From: Undaria pinnatifida
Lineage: Eukaryota > Sar > Phaeophyceae > Laminariales > Alariaceae
Direction: 5' to 3'
Assembly: GCA_012845835.1 (NCBI GenBank)
Contig: JABAKD010000035.1
Span: 826,246 to 890,245 of the forward strand
DNA: 64,000 bases
Part shown: positions 1 through 10,568 of the stretch, one piece after another
Numbering within the stretch: position 1 is the stretch's first letter
How the letters are laid out: every line of letters begins with the position of its first letter
The notes under the pieces: generated by a model
What the model was told of the DNA's origin: nothing
Seen by the model: the letters and a program-made list of their open reading frames with translations, nothing else
The model's database searches: none
Made by a program: the position numbers and the translations under genes

Positions 1-133
1 GCCACCTGCCCGAGCCCCGCTCCAGAAGACGCCCACAGGGTCTACGGGCCCTGCTTCGATTTCTAGCACGCTCACCCACGGCCAAATGCTACGGTAGGGG
101 GTCCCTTTCGGGAATGTTTTTTTCAGTGGCTCG

Positions 134-296
134 GTGTCAGTCGCGCGAGTGACTCCCCTGTTCCTTACGGTCACAAGCTTTTGTGCCCTTTAACATTCTC
201 GATATCAATACGAAAGGGGATGGGTACTACGCTGCACCAAAACAATCGCCGAACGATTTTTGTCAGTGAGGCACAGCGTCACTCGCGCGAGTGGCT
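134..296. repeat. Dispersed 150-bp repeat with palindromic ends, copy A
   Basis: The block starts and ends with near-perfect palindromes built on CACTCGCGCGAGTG. A diverged second copy lies at 7361-7524 and shares the internal stretch (the region reading CTGCACCAAA and TTTTTGTCAGTGAGGCACAG). No coding capacity is evident. It is probably a short mobile element or part of a larger retroelement repeat family; the class is not determined. Confidence 0.5.
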
Positions 297-479
297 CAGA
301 CCCGGCAGTGAAAATTGGTGGCACCTCCCTACCGTAGCCTTGATCCACATTCTTCAGGCTACGAATTCCCCAGCGGTACAGGAAGAAGATTCGACACTGC
401 ACGAGCGGCCAGTGATGACGCCACGCCTCCAGTCTGATCAGCTGGACGTTAGTCCCGTAAATGTACGGAATAAGCGCAC

Positions 480-1620
480 CTCTTGTCCAGCAGAAACAGG
501 TCAGAGCCCCTGCCCCCTCGGGCGCAGTTAGAGCATATTTTTGCGATTTGTCGCCAAAGAGCATAGAGGCCACCACGCGAGAAGCGGTGGGTTCGGACTT
601 GCGTCGTGCTCTAGAGGCCTGGTGTGCCTGAGGGGGACACCATAGGCTCAAACTGCCGAGCAATAGCGTTCCCAGAGGGGGACAATGCAGACCTAAATGC
701 CCTACGAGGCTATCGACGGGTTGGCACTGCCGATGTTGGACTCTTTTTCGGGAACAGTACGGGCGGCTTCTTATGAGTTTCCGCCAGTGAGTGAGCTGGG
801 CCCGAGGCGAGAAACTGCAGAATCGGATTCGCATTATGCTCCCGAGGCCTGGTGTTCCCGCAAGGGGACATTACAGGCACTAAGAGCCGAGGACTGGTGC
901 TCCAAGAAGGGGACATTGCAGACCCAAAAGTCCAACGAGGCTACCGACGGGTTGGCACCGTCGGTTTTTGATCATTTTTCGGGTGCAGTTAGAGCGGATG
1001 TTTGCAGTGTTCCGCCAACAAGCGAATAGGACCCGAGTCAAGACACCGTGGGTTCGGACTCGTGGGGACACCATATGCCCAACCTGCAGACGACTGGTGT
1101 TCCCAGTGGGGGACATTGCAGACCCTAATGCCCAACGAGGTTACCGACGGGTTGGCACTGTCGATGTTGGACTCGTTTTCGGGTGTAGTAAGGACGGCTT
1201 CTTACGAGTTTACGCCAGTGATTGAAGACGACCCGCGACGAGAAACCACGGGTTCGGACTCGTATTATGCTCCCGAGGCCTGGTGTTCCCGCAAGGAGAA
1301 ACTACAGGCCCAACGAGCCGAGGACTGGTGTTCCCGGAAGGTGACATTGAAGACCCAAATGTCCAACGGGGCTACTGACGGGTTGGCACCATCGTTTTTT
1401 TTATCATTTTTCGGTCGCAGTTAGAGCAGATGCTTGCATTGTTCCGCCAACGAGCGAAGTGGACCCCAGTCGAGACAACGTGGGTTCGGATTCGCGCCGT
1501 GCTCCCGAGGCCTGGTGTTCTCGCAAGGGGACACCACAGGCCCAAGTGCCGAGGCCTGGTGTTCCCGAACGGGGACATTGCAGGCCGAAAATACCAACAC
1601 GGCTTTTGATCCTTCCCTCG
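480..1620. repeat. Higher-order tandem repeat, about 430-bp unit
   Basis: Blocks near 710-870 and 1141-1305 match at 430-bp spacing, and blocks near 944-1015 and 1371-1445 match at 427 bp, so the real unit is a pair of related half-units of roughly 215 bp. Inside each are several copies of a shorter motif around GAGGCCTGGTGTTCCCGCAA. Short open frames here only reflect the repeat. I see no gene from about 1620 to 1975. Confidence 0.7.
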
Positions 1621-1974
1621 AATACTCCATAGACAGAGTGGTGTTGTTCTGGTAGCCCCCTTCCAATTTTTGTTGTCCTCTTCATCGCTTGCCGTGGAAG
1701 ACGTGTCATATTGTTGCGTGGACAGGTAAATGCTGGCCGAAAAAGCCAGGATTAGTTTTAAGACCATCGAGCAATGGAGCTCATAATGTCGCCGCCTGGC
1801 CCAAGCACACACAAACGCATCGGTCGAGGCGTGCGCAACTTCTCCTCCGCTGTTGGGGACAGGGAGAAGCAAAACGCCGTGTTATCTGGCACCTACGCCA
1901 AATTCACGCAGAATCCAGCCATGAGAAAAAACAAGGGTGTGTGCGGTACGCTACGCACCAAGGCTTACAGGCGG

Positions 1975-2460
1975 TATATACCGCCGGTATTACCGGTACC
2001 AAACTCTTCAATAAGTTCAGCTCGGCATCAAAACCGGTACCGGAAACTTCGGGAAGTCGGTACGACATGAATACCTGTACCGGCGGTGCCGGTACAGACT
2101 TGCGCAACGGTACCGGATTCTTCGGTAATTTCGGTACAACGTCAATACCGGTACCGGACATTTCGGTATGTTCGGTACGTTATCAATACCGGTACCGGCG
2201 ACTCCGGTAAGTTCGGTACGACATCAATACCGGCACCGGACACTTCGGTAAGTTCGGTACGATATCAATACCGGTACCGGACACTTCGGTAAGTTCGGTA
2301 CGACACTAATACTGTACTTGCGGTACCGGTATGCACGTATGTACCGGAGCCGGTACCGGCATCGGTACAACATCGATTCCGGTACCGGACACGTCCGTAA
2401 GATTGGCGCAACATCAACTCGGTACCGGACAATTCGGTACGTTTGGCACGACATCAACCC
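1975..2460. repeat. GGTACCGG minisatellite, block 1
   Basis: Degenerate tandem units of roughly 36-40 bp are built from the words CGGTACGACATCAATACC and GGTACCGGACACTTCGGTAA. Each unit contains the palindrome GGTACC or CCGGTACCGG. A second block of the same family is at 3120-3360, introduced in both cases by a TATATACCGCCGG sequence. About 660 bp without a recognisable gene (2461-3119) separates them. Confidence 0.7.
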
Positions 2461-3119
2461 GATTCCACCACATTGTGACGTCATCTCTTGGAGCTTTGGC
2501 TCCAGGCGTCACTCCAAACCGCACACACCCGGGTCCCCGAGCATTTCCAGTACGCTCGGTATACCGAGAGTGAGCGCGCATGCGCAATGGCGCAAATTTC
2601 CCAGAATGCGGTGGCCTCCAACAGTTATGCCACCGCTCCTGGTGGCGGGTAATCTTCGCGAGCTCACACACACCAGCGCCGGCGGCAGACATTATCGACG
2701 TGGACGCGGAAAAGAAAGCCGTGTCGGTGATGTTGCCTGCGCCTACTATGTACAACTCGCGCACGGGAGACGTGTACGAGTTGCTGGCGCGGACGATCTA
2801 AGCCGTTGGATGGTTTCCCGGTGCGGACCGGTTTTCGGAGGGAAGGGACGCGTGAAGCCTCATATATGTACTCGATTGGCGTGTATGTCGAACCGATCGA
2901 CGAGAAGCCGGCGCATTGCTGATAATCCAAAGGGTGTTTTTTACCTTTTGAACAGCATACCAAGACCAAGAAAACAAGAGAAAATATTGAAAATATATCA
3001 ACCAATTATACTTCACTTCAACGATATACCTCAGCGGGTATCCCCGGCCAATACCGGATTTTCTCTGTACATGTACCGCCAGTTTATGCCCAGTTTGTGC
3101 ACCTAATCGCAAGTGTGTG

Positions 3120-3360
3120 CCGGTACCTTGCCGGAGGTATATACCGCCGGCACTGCCGGTATATGTATTCAAGTCTGTGAAGGTACCGGTACTGGTACCG
3201 GTAGAAACTTTCGCACAGGTTCCGGACGCTTCGGAACGTTCTGTACGACATCAATACCGGTACCGGAAACTTCGGTAAGCTCGGTACGTTATCAATACCG
3301 GCACCGAAAACTTGGGTAAGTTCGGTACGACATCAATACCGGTACCCGCGGAACACGTAC
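3120..3360. repeat. GGTACCGG minisatellite, block 2
   Basis: This is the same family as block 1 (1975-2460), with fewer and more diverged units. The shared opening sequence TATATACCGCCGG suggests that the array start was duplicated as a module. From 3361 to about 4285 no gene or repeat is clear to me; short open frames on both strands have no recognisable domain. Confidence 0.65.
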
Positions 3361-4285
3361 CGTACCGAATACACCCTTGAAAAACAACGTCTGTTAAGCA
3401 CTGTCAATAAGCTTCTAGCTGAAGCCAACCTTCTGGACCCAGTGTAGGGCATTGGGCTCCGGGCGGATGATCCCAGGGCCGATCCATTCCAGTGGACAAG
3501 AAACCTTTGCTCGGTGAAGCATTTTCTGCCGTTCGCGAACCTATTCGCGATGGTGAGGCCGGGTCGACGCACCCGACCTCCCCTAGTCGGTTACGCACCT
3601 GTGCTGCGAATGCAAGAGCCAAGAAACTTCGTCCGCGCCGTGGCCGGGCCGTTAACAGCGGCCAGCGCTCGCAAAGGTTTTTTTTCGGAGTTTCCGACCT
3701 ATTTCTCCGCGGCGTTGGCCGACTAAAATCCGTGGAGGTTTGGAGATAGCTTCTGGCGTCGGCCCTGACCTTGCGCTGTCGAAAGACGGCTCCTGTTTCG
3801 TCGGGGATACTGTGACGCTGAACGACGTCTCGTTTACTACAAAATTACGTATACCAGTCGAGTAACGCTCGACTCGGAGAGGCACTGGACTATTCTAGAT
3901 TTGGGGATCGGCCGCATTGTTGGGGCTCCCAAACGCCTCCGACAGTACTTTGGGGAACAAAGAATCCGTATATTTTCCGGCCACGAGACAGAGGAGAGCA
4001 TTGGCAAACTGGGGACCCTTAATGCACGAGTCTTGCAGTAGCTTAGGTTCTTCGCCGCTTTCGATTGCACACTCGAGTGCCGCAAAGGCAGCGCCAACGG
4101 CTTCGCCGACTTTTTTTGCCCGCTTGCAAGAGCCTGCTGCGGAGTACGACCAATCGCAGTGGCTTGACAAGCTTCAACCCCGTGGGGTTGACAAGCCCCA
4201 ACCCCGTTGGAGATAGCGGTATCTACCTCCTACGGACCGGCGGGCTGCGCCCTCCCTCCTCGCCGATCCCAGGGGTCGGGTTGGC

Positions 4286-4433
4286 TAGGCTCGTGCCATC
4301 TAAAACACTGCTTTGCTTGGGCTCGTTCCCCGCACCGAAAGACCTGCCTTGGTTGGGATCGTACCCCGCACCGAAAGCACTGCCTTGGGTGGTTTTGTGC
4401 CCCGCACTGAACATGCTGCTTGGGTGGGCTCCC
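4286..4433. repeat. 38-bp tandem repeat, about 3 copies
   Basis: Three imperfect copies of a unit containing CCCCGCACCGAAAG and TGCCTTGG occur at about 38-bp spacing. The period is not a multiple of three, so it is unlikely to be a coding repeat. Downstream, 4434-5368 contains GC-rich open stretches with serine, threonine and proline bias but no family I recognise. These might be decayed internal sequence of the retroelement at 5369-6929. Confidence 0.5.
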
Positions 4434-5368
4434 TCTCACGTCTACCGTACTTTACGAGTTTTTCACACACGAACCACGTATAAGAATTGACGGACTTTCT
4501 GCCCCCCCGAGGACATTCGTCGCTCGCGTTTCTGCCTCCGTCGCCACTGCCGAAGACAGTACCGACCGCGCATCGAGCTCTGCTGCCGCTGACATCGTTC
4601 TCACTTCGGTTCTTGCCATACCCACCGAGGAGTGGCACTGGCTCCGCAGACGCCCTGGCTGCCGCGACAACCATTGCACAGTCGACTCTTCTATCAAGGA
4701 GTTCTACACAGGAGACGGACCCCGCCGCGACCACCGGTTGGACCGTGTCGTCTCTGCCTTGCTCGGCACTCCAGTCCCTCCGTCGGCGACGACGCGCCGA
4801 CGAACAACGACAGCAACCGGTAATGCAGCCCCGCTCTAGATTATGGATTCGGGCCCAGCGCGGCCCCTCGATCATCTTCCCGGAGTGTTAACACCCCGCC
4901 ACGAGTCCCACGGCCGCGGCCGACCCCGTCGACAGCCGTTATCCCTCCTCCTGCTGCCTCTCCGGTCTCCAAGGTATCGATCCTGTCAGACCGTGACCGC
5001 GCGGAGCCTATTGGGACTCCTATATTGCGGCCTCCGCCCACTCCTGGCGACACGCCAACTGCACCTACAAAATTAGATGCCCTTGACGACGTTGAGGAGC
5101 TGCAGTTCGCTGATTCCGTTGCGCGATTTTCGCATGCCGACTGAGAGCGAGAACACCAGAATGCGCCGACGTGCCATGCCGACGTGCGATACACCACTAT
5201 CGGCCGGACGCCGGCCCAGTCACCCGACTTCTTGTCCTTTTACGCGTTGCATAAGCGTTCCTTCCTTTCGGACACCCAGGAGATGACAAATATATGCCGC
5301 CTACATACAAATAACGACTACTCATCTGTGACCCGAGGTGGCGTCATTTCGGTGATGTACCAGACGCG

Positions 5369-5830
5369 TTGGTTGGGACTCTCCGAACCATCCTGGGGGC
5401 GGGAAACGACACCCTCAAAAACACACCGTACGTTGTTCGGCCGGCACACCGGACCAACACCGCCAAACCAACCGCTTTACCGATTAATGCGCATCGCTGT
5501 GGCACAGCGGGAGCTTTCTCTGAACAAAAGCGAACACGTTTGGCGCCCATCTACGCTCGGGTCACGCGCATAAATTGGATTCGCCGCCTCCGTGACACAG
5601 TACTCCCTCAAGGAGCCCACGTTTGGTACAAGGACGACAATGGGTTATGGTGGCTTCGAAAAATCAGCGCGAGTCCCACTGAAGGCGGGGCATATCTGGT
5701 CTGATTTTACACGACGTCGACGGGGACCGGACGAGGCTGTCGATATCTTCATGTCTACGTCGATATCGCCTTCCCACGGGGTATTCAACGTAACGTAGAT
5801 AACTCTCGTGGCACAGCCGCGGCTACTTGA
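5369..5830 (+). pseudogene. Decayed 3' end of LTR-retrotransposon pol
   Basis: One frame reads ARVTRINWIRRLRDTV, then a stretch with WYKDD and GLWWLRKIS. After a frame change the sequence reads PRGIQRNVDNSRG (about 5780-5815). A short SH3/chromo-like tail with a GLWWLGKI-type motif near the C-terminus of pol is, from memory, a feature of some LTR elements of protists; this is recognition, not a search result. It lies just upstream of a conserved non-coding 3' segment and an LTR at 6656-6929, the order expected for pol, 3' untranslated region and 3' LTR. Frames are broken, so it cannot encode a functional enzyme. Reverse transcriptase was not identifiable upstream. Confidence 0.45.
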
Positions 5831-6655
5831 CTTTCAAGCGGCCGCCAGTCCTCGAGAGTTTAAAAAATATATCCGGATTATAAGGTTTGGAGTTCTTGCC
5901 CTTGGTTTGTTTGTGGGAGTTCGAGCTTTATGTCTGGATGTGGGGCGGTTCTTACATTTTTTTTTAGTCCTGCCAACCTCCCTGCTCAGTGTCGGGCCAG
6001 TCACGCCGCCATCTAAGGCGCAAGACTGTCGGTTTTTCGTGTTCATTCAAGTTCCCCCTTCCGTCACCCTCCTCAGCCCAGAGCCGGGGGACGACCAGGG
6101 TATCCTGTTCACGCATAACGTAGTACAGGGCTATATATGGGGCTCTGTGTAATCTTCGATTTTTTTGTGTTGTATTTGTTCTACTTTTTCGGCTAAATAC
6201 TTCTCCCTCTCGGGGGGCTGCAGGTGATGTCACCTTCCATTCCGGGTATTTGTCGTTTCCTCGTCTAACCCCCCGTCATGCCAGTGGTCCGCGGGAGGTT
6301 TTTGGCATGACTTCTCCCTTGTAATAGCACTTGCGTTCTCCTTCACTTCGACAAGGGTTTGCCTTGCCATAGTGACTTTCCTGTAGTTTGCTTGCCGTAG
6401 AGCCTTTTCTGTCTTCCCCCCCCCGCCATAACGACGGTACGCGGAACGTTTTTGATGGGTGGTTCGTCTTGTTGTAGGGTTTACGTTTCTTTCAATTGCC
6501 TCTCTTCGAGTTTTCCTGGCTCCATAGCCAGGCCGGTAGAGGCGTGGGAGTGAGTTTTGAGGGGCCGCATCTTCGACTCGTGGTCTAGTTTGTAGAACCG
6601 GAGTTCCTCCGAATCTTCCATATTTCTGCATATGCGGCTCGTCAGGGTGGTTTAC
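5831..6655 (+). mobile_element. 3' non-coding internal region of the LTR element
   Basis: This stretch is clearly homologous to 7900-8634, the interior of the small LTR element. The series around CTGCTCAGTGTCGGGCCAG, the GGGCTATAT motif and the CCGCATCTTCGACTC block occur in the same order in both. It ends in a purine-rich TCAGGGTGG stretch directly before the LTR, a plausible polypurine tract. It was probably inherited from the autonomous parent of the small element. Confidence 0.55.
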
Positions 6656-6929
6656 TGCTATAAAACGGCGCCTTGAAAGCCCTGTGAATGTCTGATTTGA
6701 TCGGTAGTTGGTCGTTTTCGTATAATACGTTGGCGTTGTTGTATTCGGGGATAGTCAGGAAACGAAACCGAGGCACGCGCCTCGGCTCTCAGATGATATC
6801 CGGGGCTCTGTGAAAATTTTAAATAGCCGTTTCTATGCTACAGCTAAGAAAGTGAGTACTCACCGAGGACCTGCTCAATGGGCAGACCTGCAGGAGACAC
6901 TCTGTGCCCCCGCCCAATACCTTAAAACA
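6656..6929 (+). repeat. Diverged 3' LTR, about 274 bp
   Basis: It is homologous over its length to the LTRs at 7593-7861 and 8635-8901. Shared landmarks are GGGGATAGTCAGGAAA, a palindromic GAGGCACGYGCCTC, CCGGGGCTCTG, AAGTGAGTACTC and CGAGGACCTGCTCAAT. It is the most diverged of the three. It follows a polypurine-like stretch and closes a decayed element whose pol remnant is at 5369-5830. No matching 5' LTR is visible upstream. Confidence 0.55.
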
Positions 6930-6939
6930 TGCCTTTGGA

Positions 6940-7150
6940 GACGCAACACCGTTCCTACTCCTAATAGAGACATCTCCAACGTTTGGGCGCTAATGACGTT
7001 TTTTCATATATTACATAAAAAAAATTGATTATCCTATCCCCGTCCTGTGTCGCCGTCTGTGGCTACCATCTATCTCCTAGGATAGAGATATTTTTCTCGC
7101 TACTTTCTATTATAGACTATAGGGGGGGAGGATTCAATGTATTCATACCA
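6940..7150. repeat. Dispersed repeat shared with 40115-40260
   Basis: The segment around CACTCCTAATAGAGACA-type sequence, followed by TCCAACGTTTG, GCGCTAATGA and ATCCTATCCCC and a G run before GGATTCAA, has a colinear relative inside calreticulin intron 3 at 40115-40260. The copy here carries about 80 bp more before the G run. No coding potential; probably a small non-autonomous element of unknown class. Confidence 0.5.
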
Positions 7151-7360
7151 GGTATTCATTCAAGACATTCATTATTTTCCACATGTTTGCATAGGAAGAC
7201 AATATTGTCGGGATGTCATGTAGGTTTTGCGCCCTGAACATTATTCATAGCTGCGTGTAGGCCATGGCTTTTTTGGCTTTGGTCATCGGGTTGCACTTTC
7301 AGTTAATCAGTATCGCTCGGTTGCTGGGTGAAGTAGGGGGGTCACGTTAGGGGGCTCAAG

Positions 7361-7524
7361 GTCACTCGTGCGAGTGACTTCCCTGTTCTTTCGCGGTCTT
7401 CAGCTTTCGTGCTGGTTTGACGTTTTCGATGTCAATGCGCAAAGGAATAATAAGCTACACTGCACCAAACCGAAACCGCCTAGGAAAGTATTTTTGTCGG
7501 TCAGGTACAGAGTCACTGGTGCGA
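7361..7524. repeat. Dispersed 150-bp repeat with palindromic ends, copy B
   Basis: This is a diverged copy of 134-296. It opens with the palindrome GTCACTCGTGCGAGTGAC and closes with a decayed version of the same. Internal similarity includes CTGCACCAAA and TTTTTGTCGGTCAGGTACAG. It sits just before the TATGATAG microsatellite. Confidence 0.5.
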
Positions 7525-7526
7525 AT

Positions 7527-7592
7527 ATGATCGTATAATAGTATGATAGTATGGCATTACTAATAGTATGATAGTATGATAGTATGAGAGTA
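7527..7592. repeat. TATGATAG microsatellite, left half
   Basis: Tandem TATGATAG/AGTATGAT units. The array resumes at 8902, immediately after the small LTR element, so it was one tract that the insertion split. Confidence 0.85.
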
Positions 7593-8901
7593 TGTCAAGA
7601 TACGGCCTCGATAGGCCTGTAATTATCCGAACTGAGATAATTTGGATGAGTTTCGTATGATAAGGTTGGCGTTTTATATTTGGTATAGTCAGGAAATAGA
7701 TCGGAGGCACGTGCCTCTCATCTCAGAAGCCATCCGGGGCTCTGGTTGAATCGAATAAAGCTACGCCTCTGCGAAGGCTAAGAAAGTGAGTACTCTCCGA
7801 GGACCTGCTCAATTGGCGGAACTTCAGGGGACACTCTGTGTCCCCGCTCAATACTCTTACATTATAGCGTCGTCGGCAGGACTTACGAATCCCCTGCTCA
7901 GTGCCGGGTCAGGGTTCGGGTAAAACTCCGCTATCGGAGGCGCAGGACTGCCGCTTTTTCGTTGTTGTTCAATTTCGCCCTGCCGACGTCCTCCTCAGCC
8001 CAGATCTGGGGGGCGACCAGGGTACCATGTTCGCGCGTAACGTGGTACAGGGCTATGTACGAGCCTTTGTGCCATTTTTTTTTTGTGTTGTTTTTGTTCT
8101 ACTTTGTTTTTTCGGCGGAACACTTCCCTCCTTCGCGGGGCTGTAGATGCGGCCACCTTCCATCCCGGGTATTTGCCGTTTCTTCGCGTAACCCCCCGCC
8201 ATGCCGATGGCCCGAGGGAGGTTTTTTGCATTACTTCTCCCTTGTGTTAGCGCCTGTGTTTCCCTCCACATCGACGAAAGCTCGCCTCGCCATAGTACCC
8301 TTTCTGTGGTTGGTTTGCCGTAGAGCCTTCCCTGCCCCCCCCCCCGCCACAACGGCGCTCTGCGGCAGGTTCTATGGCCTATTCTACCCCCCCCCCCGTT
8401 ACACCGGCGGTACGCAGCAGGTTTTTGATGGGTGGCTTTTGCCTTGTTGTAGGGTATGCGTTTCCTTCGACTGCTTTTCTTCGCGTATTTCTGGCTCCCT
8501 AGCAAGACTGTTAGAGATGTGGGAGTGGGTTTTGAGGAGCCGCATCTTCGACTCATGGTCTAGTTCGTATAACCGGAGTTTCCCCGAACCTCCCATATTT
8601 CTGCATATATATGCGGCTCATCAGGGTGGGCTAGTGTTAAGATACGGCCTTGAAAGGCCTGTCATTATCCGAATTAAGATAATTTGGATGGGTTTCGTAT
8701 GATAAAGTTGGCGTTTTTTATTGGGGATAGTCAGGAAATTGATCGGAGGCACGTGCCTCTGATCTCAGAAGCCACCCGGGGCTCTGGTGGAATCGCGAAG
8801 CTACGTCTCTGCGAAGGCTAAAAAAGTGAGTACTCTCCGAGGACCTGCTTAATTGGCAGACCTGCAGAGGACATTTTGTGTCCTCCCTCAATACTCTTAC
8901 A
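7593..8901 (+). mobile_element. Small non-autonomous LTR retrotransposon (TRIM-like)
   Basis: Direct repeats of 269 bp (7593-7861) and 267 bp (8635-8901) begin TGT(C/T)AAGATACGGCC and end CAATACTCTTACA, the usual TG...CA form. A 4-bp duplication, AGTA, flanks the element (7589-7592 and 8902-8905), inside a microsatellite that continues on both sides. Two bases after the left LTR comes AGCGTCGTCGGCAGGA, at the position of a tRNA primer-binding site; the same word follows another LTR at 14059. A GGGTGGG stretch precedes the right LTR. The 773-bp interior has no intact ORF and matches the 3' region of the decayed element at 5831-6655. It must have moved with enzymes supplied from elsewhere. Confidence 0.8.
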
Positions 8902-9003
8902 AGTATGATAGTGTGATAGCATGATAGTATGATAGTATGATATTATGATAGTATGATAGTGATAGTATGGTAATATTAACAGTATGATAGTATGAGAGTA
9001 TGT
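8902..9003. repeat. TATGATAG microsatellite, right half
   Basis: Continuation of the array at 7527-7592 after the retrotransposon. The first four bases (AGTA) are one copy of the target-site duplication. Confidence 0.85.
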
Positions 9004-9146
9004 GTGATATGCTGCCTAAAAATCGGTAGTGAAGAAGGGGGTATTAACAGGTGTTAACATGTATTAACATCCCCCCAACATACCGTATAGGCTTGGGTGA
9101 GGTGTAGATCTCAAGTGACGAGCGTTAAAAGCAAAACAAAACGGCG

Positions 9147-9675
9147 AAATGACGCGTGCTGCGATAGAGGTGCACTACTTTTTTTCTGAGGTTCCTCAAT
9201 TTCGGAGCACAGTTAACGCTATACAGCTCGAAGCGCGTCTTGGGAACAAAATCACTTGGAGTTGGTACAAATATATGGAGGGGGTTGAGGGCTCTAAAGG
9301 GTTTTAAGGCCTCTCCCAAAAATCGATTTGGTGATGAATAAAACTGCTACCAAATGAAAAATCCCATGGTCTAGGTACACCACGAGAATCATGAAAAACA
9401 CATGGCGCATTTATGACGGTTTGGGGCTAAGAAAATCACTTGGAGTTGGTACAAATATATGGAGGGGGTTGAGCCTCTAAAGGGTTTTAAGGCCTCTCCC
9501 AAAAATCGATTTGGTGATAAACAAAACTGCTACCAAATGAAAAATCCCATGGTCTAGGTACACCACGAGAATCATGAAAAACACATGGCGCATTTACGAC
9601 GGTTTGGGGCTAAGAAGCCCCGTCATTCAGAAATCATTTCAGACAGTACGTGCTACCTCTATCGTAGCATGCGTC
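9147..9675. mobile_element. MITE with 25-bp inverted termini and 8-bp duplication
   Basis: Terminal inverted repeats lie at about 9151-9175 and 9650-9675 (GACGC, then TGCTRCGATAGAGGT and GCAC). The perfect 8-bp direct repeat AAACGGCG flanks the unit at 9139-9146 and 9676-9683. An internal segment of about 185 bp is tandemly duplicated (starts near 9247 and 9432) with only a few differences. A shorter, diverged relative with the same termini and middle blocks, but no internal duplication, is on the opposite strand at about 21400-21644. There is no ORF. An 8-bp duplication suggests the hAT group, but the termini do not settle the superfamily. Confidence 0.75.
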
Positions 9676-9683
9676 AAACGGCG

Positions 9684-10456
9684 CACCTTTACAGCAGTAG
9701 CCTTTGTCACTCGACGGTAGTGTTCCACTAGGTATCCGCTATCTGCGTGAGCTGTAGACAAACCGTCTATCTCTGCGGAAAGCTTATATCTCTGCTGATA
9801 TCTTAAAGTCTGATTTCCGTTATTTTAATTATTGTGCGATTGAGACCATTAGATTGTGCAGGAAGGCTGACGCGGGATCCAGGATTCGGCACGTACGTAT
9901 ACACCGCACAGTGGTACAATGAATCACGTGATCTACAAGGGCATGCAGGAAACATAACAAGGGCAGCATATGTATTGTCTTACTCTACGCATCCCGCGCT
10001 GATTGGTTGAGAATAGGTAGCTGCACTTTTGCATAAAGAGTAGAATGGTTCTGAGGAAAACACATGGACTCGATGTGATCAGTTGTATTATGAGTTGGTT
10101 CTTACTCCCACTTCAAGTATGCAAGGAGTCACACACGTGGCCTTGTAGAAGCGGCCGACGTAGGCAGTTAGCAGCTTGCACTCAGGGTTGACGCTTGGCA
10201 TGAAGCTTGGATGCCTTGCCAGTATGAGATCCGGTATTTGGAGCTTGGCCAGAACCAAGCTTCCACCCCACCCCCCCCCCTCTCGATCACTTTTGCATCC
10301 TGACTAAATATCAGCAAGAGTCTTGCTCGATTAACAATAACAAGAGAATCTACTACCTGGGTTTTTTACTGCTGTCAGCTGTGGTCTCGTGATAGACACA
10401 CCTGTCCCTTCTGAGGATCATATCGACAAGGATCCTCGGTAGATTATTTTATACAT
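9684..10456. other. No gene recognised; possible LTR remnant at the right end
   Basis: I see no coding region here. The right end reads TTTTATACATTTGGCGACG at about 10450-10468. This resembles the ACA-(A/T)T-TGGCGTCG junction after the LTR at 14058, so 10270-10455 might be the end of an LTR followed by a primer-binding site. No second copy of such an LTR was found, so this is only a hint. Confidence 0.25.
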
Positions 10457-10568
10457 TTGGCGACGTTGCAGTTCTTCTCTCCTTCGCGCGAGGTGACCAC
10501 CAGCCAGCTAACCGTTCAACCCAGCTCGTTTTTCTCCGCTTCTTCGTGTGAACACCGTCTCCTGCACT

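Noticed and set aside
7593-7861. tRNA gene suggested by CTGCTCAATTGGCGGAAC inside the LTR
   Set aside because: It looks like a D-arm, and GGGGACACTCTGTGTCCCC forms a stem, but there is no T33, no T-arm and no acceptor pairing. It is part of an LTR present three times.
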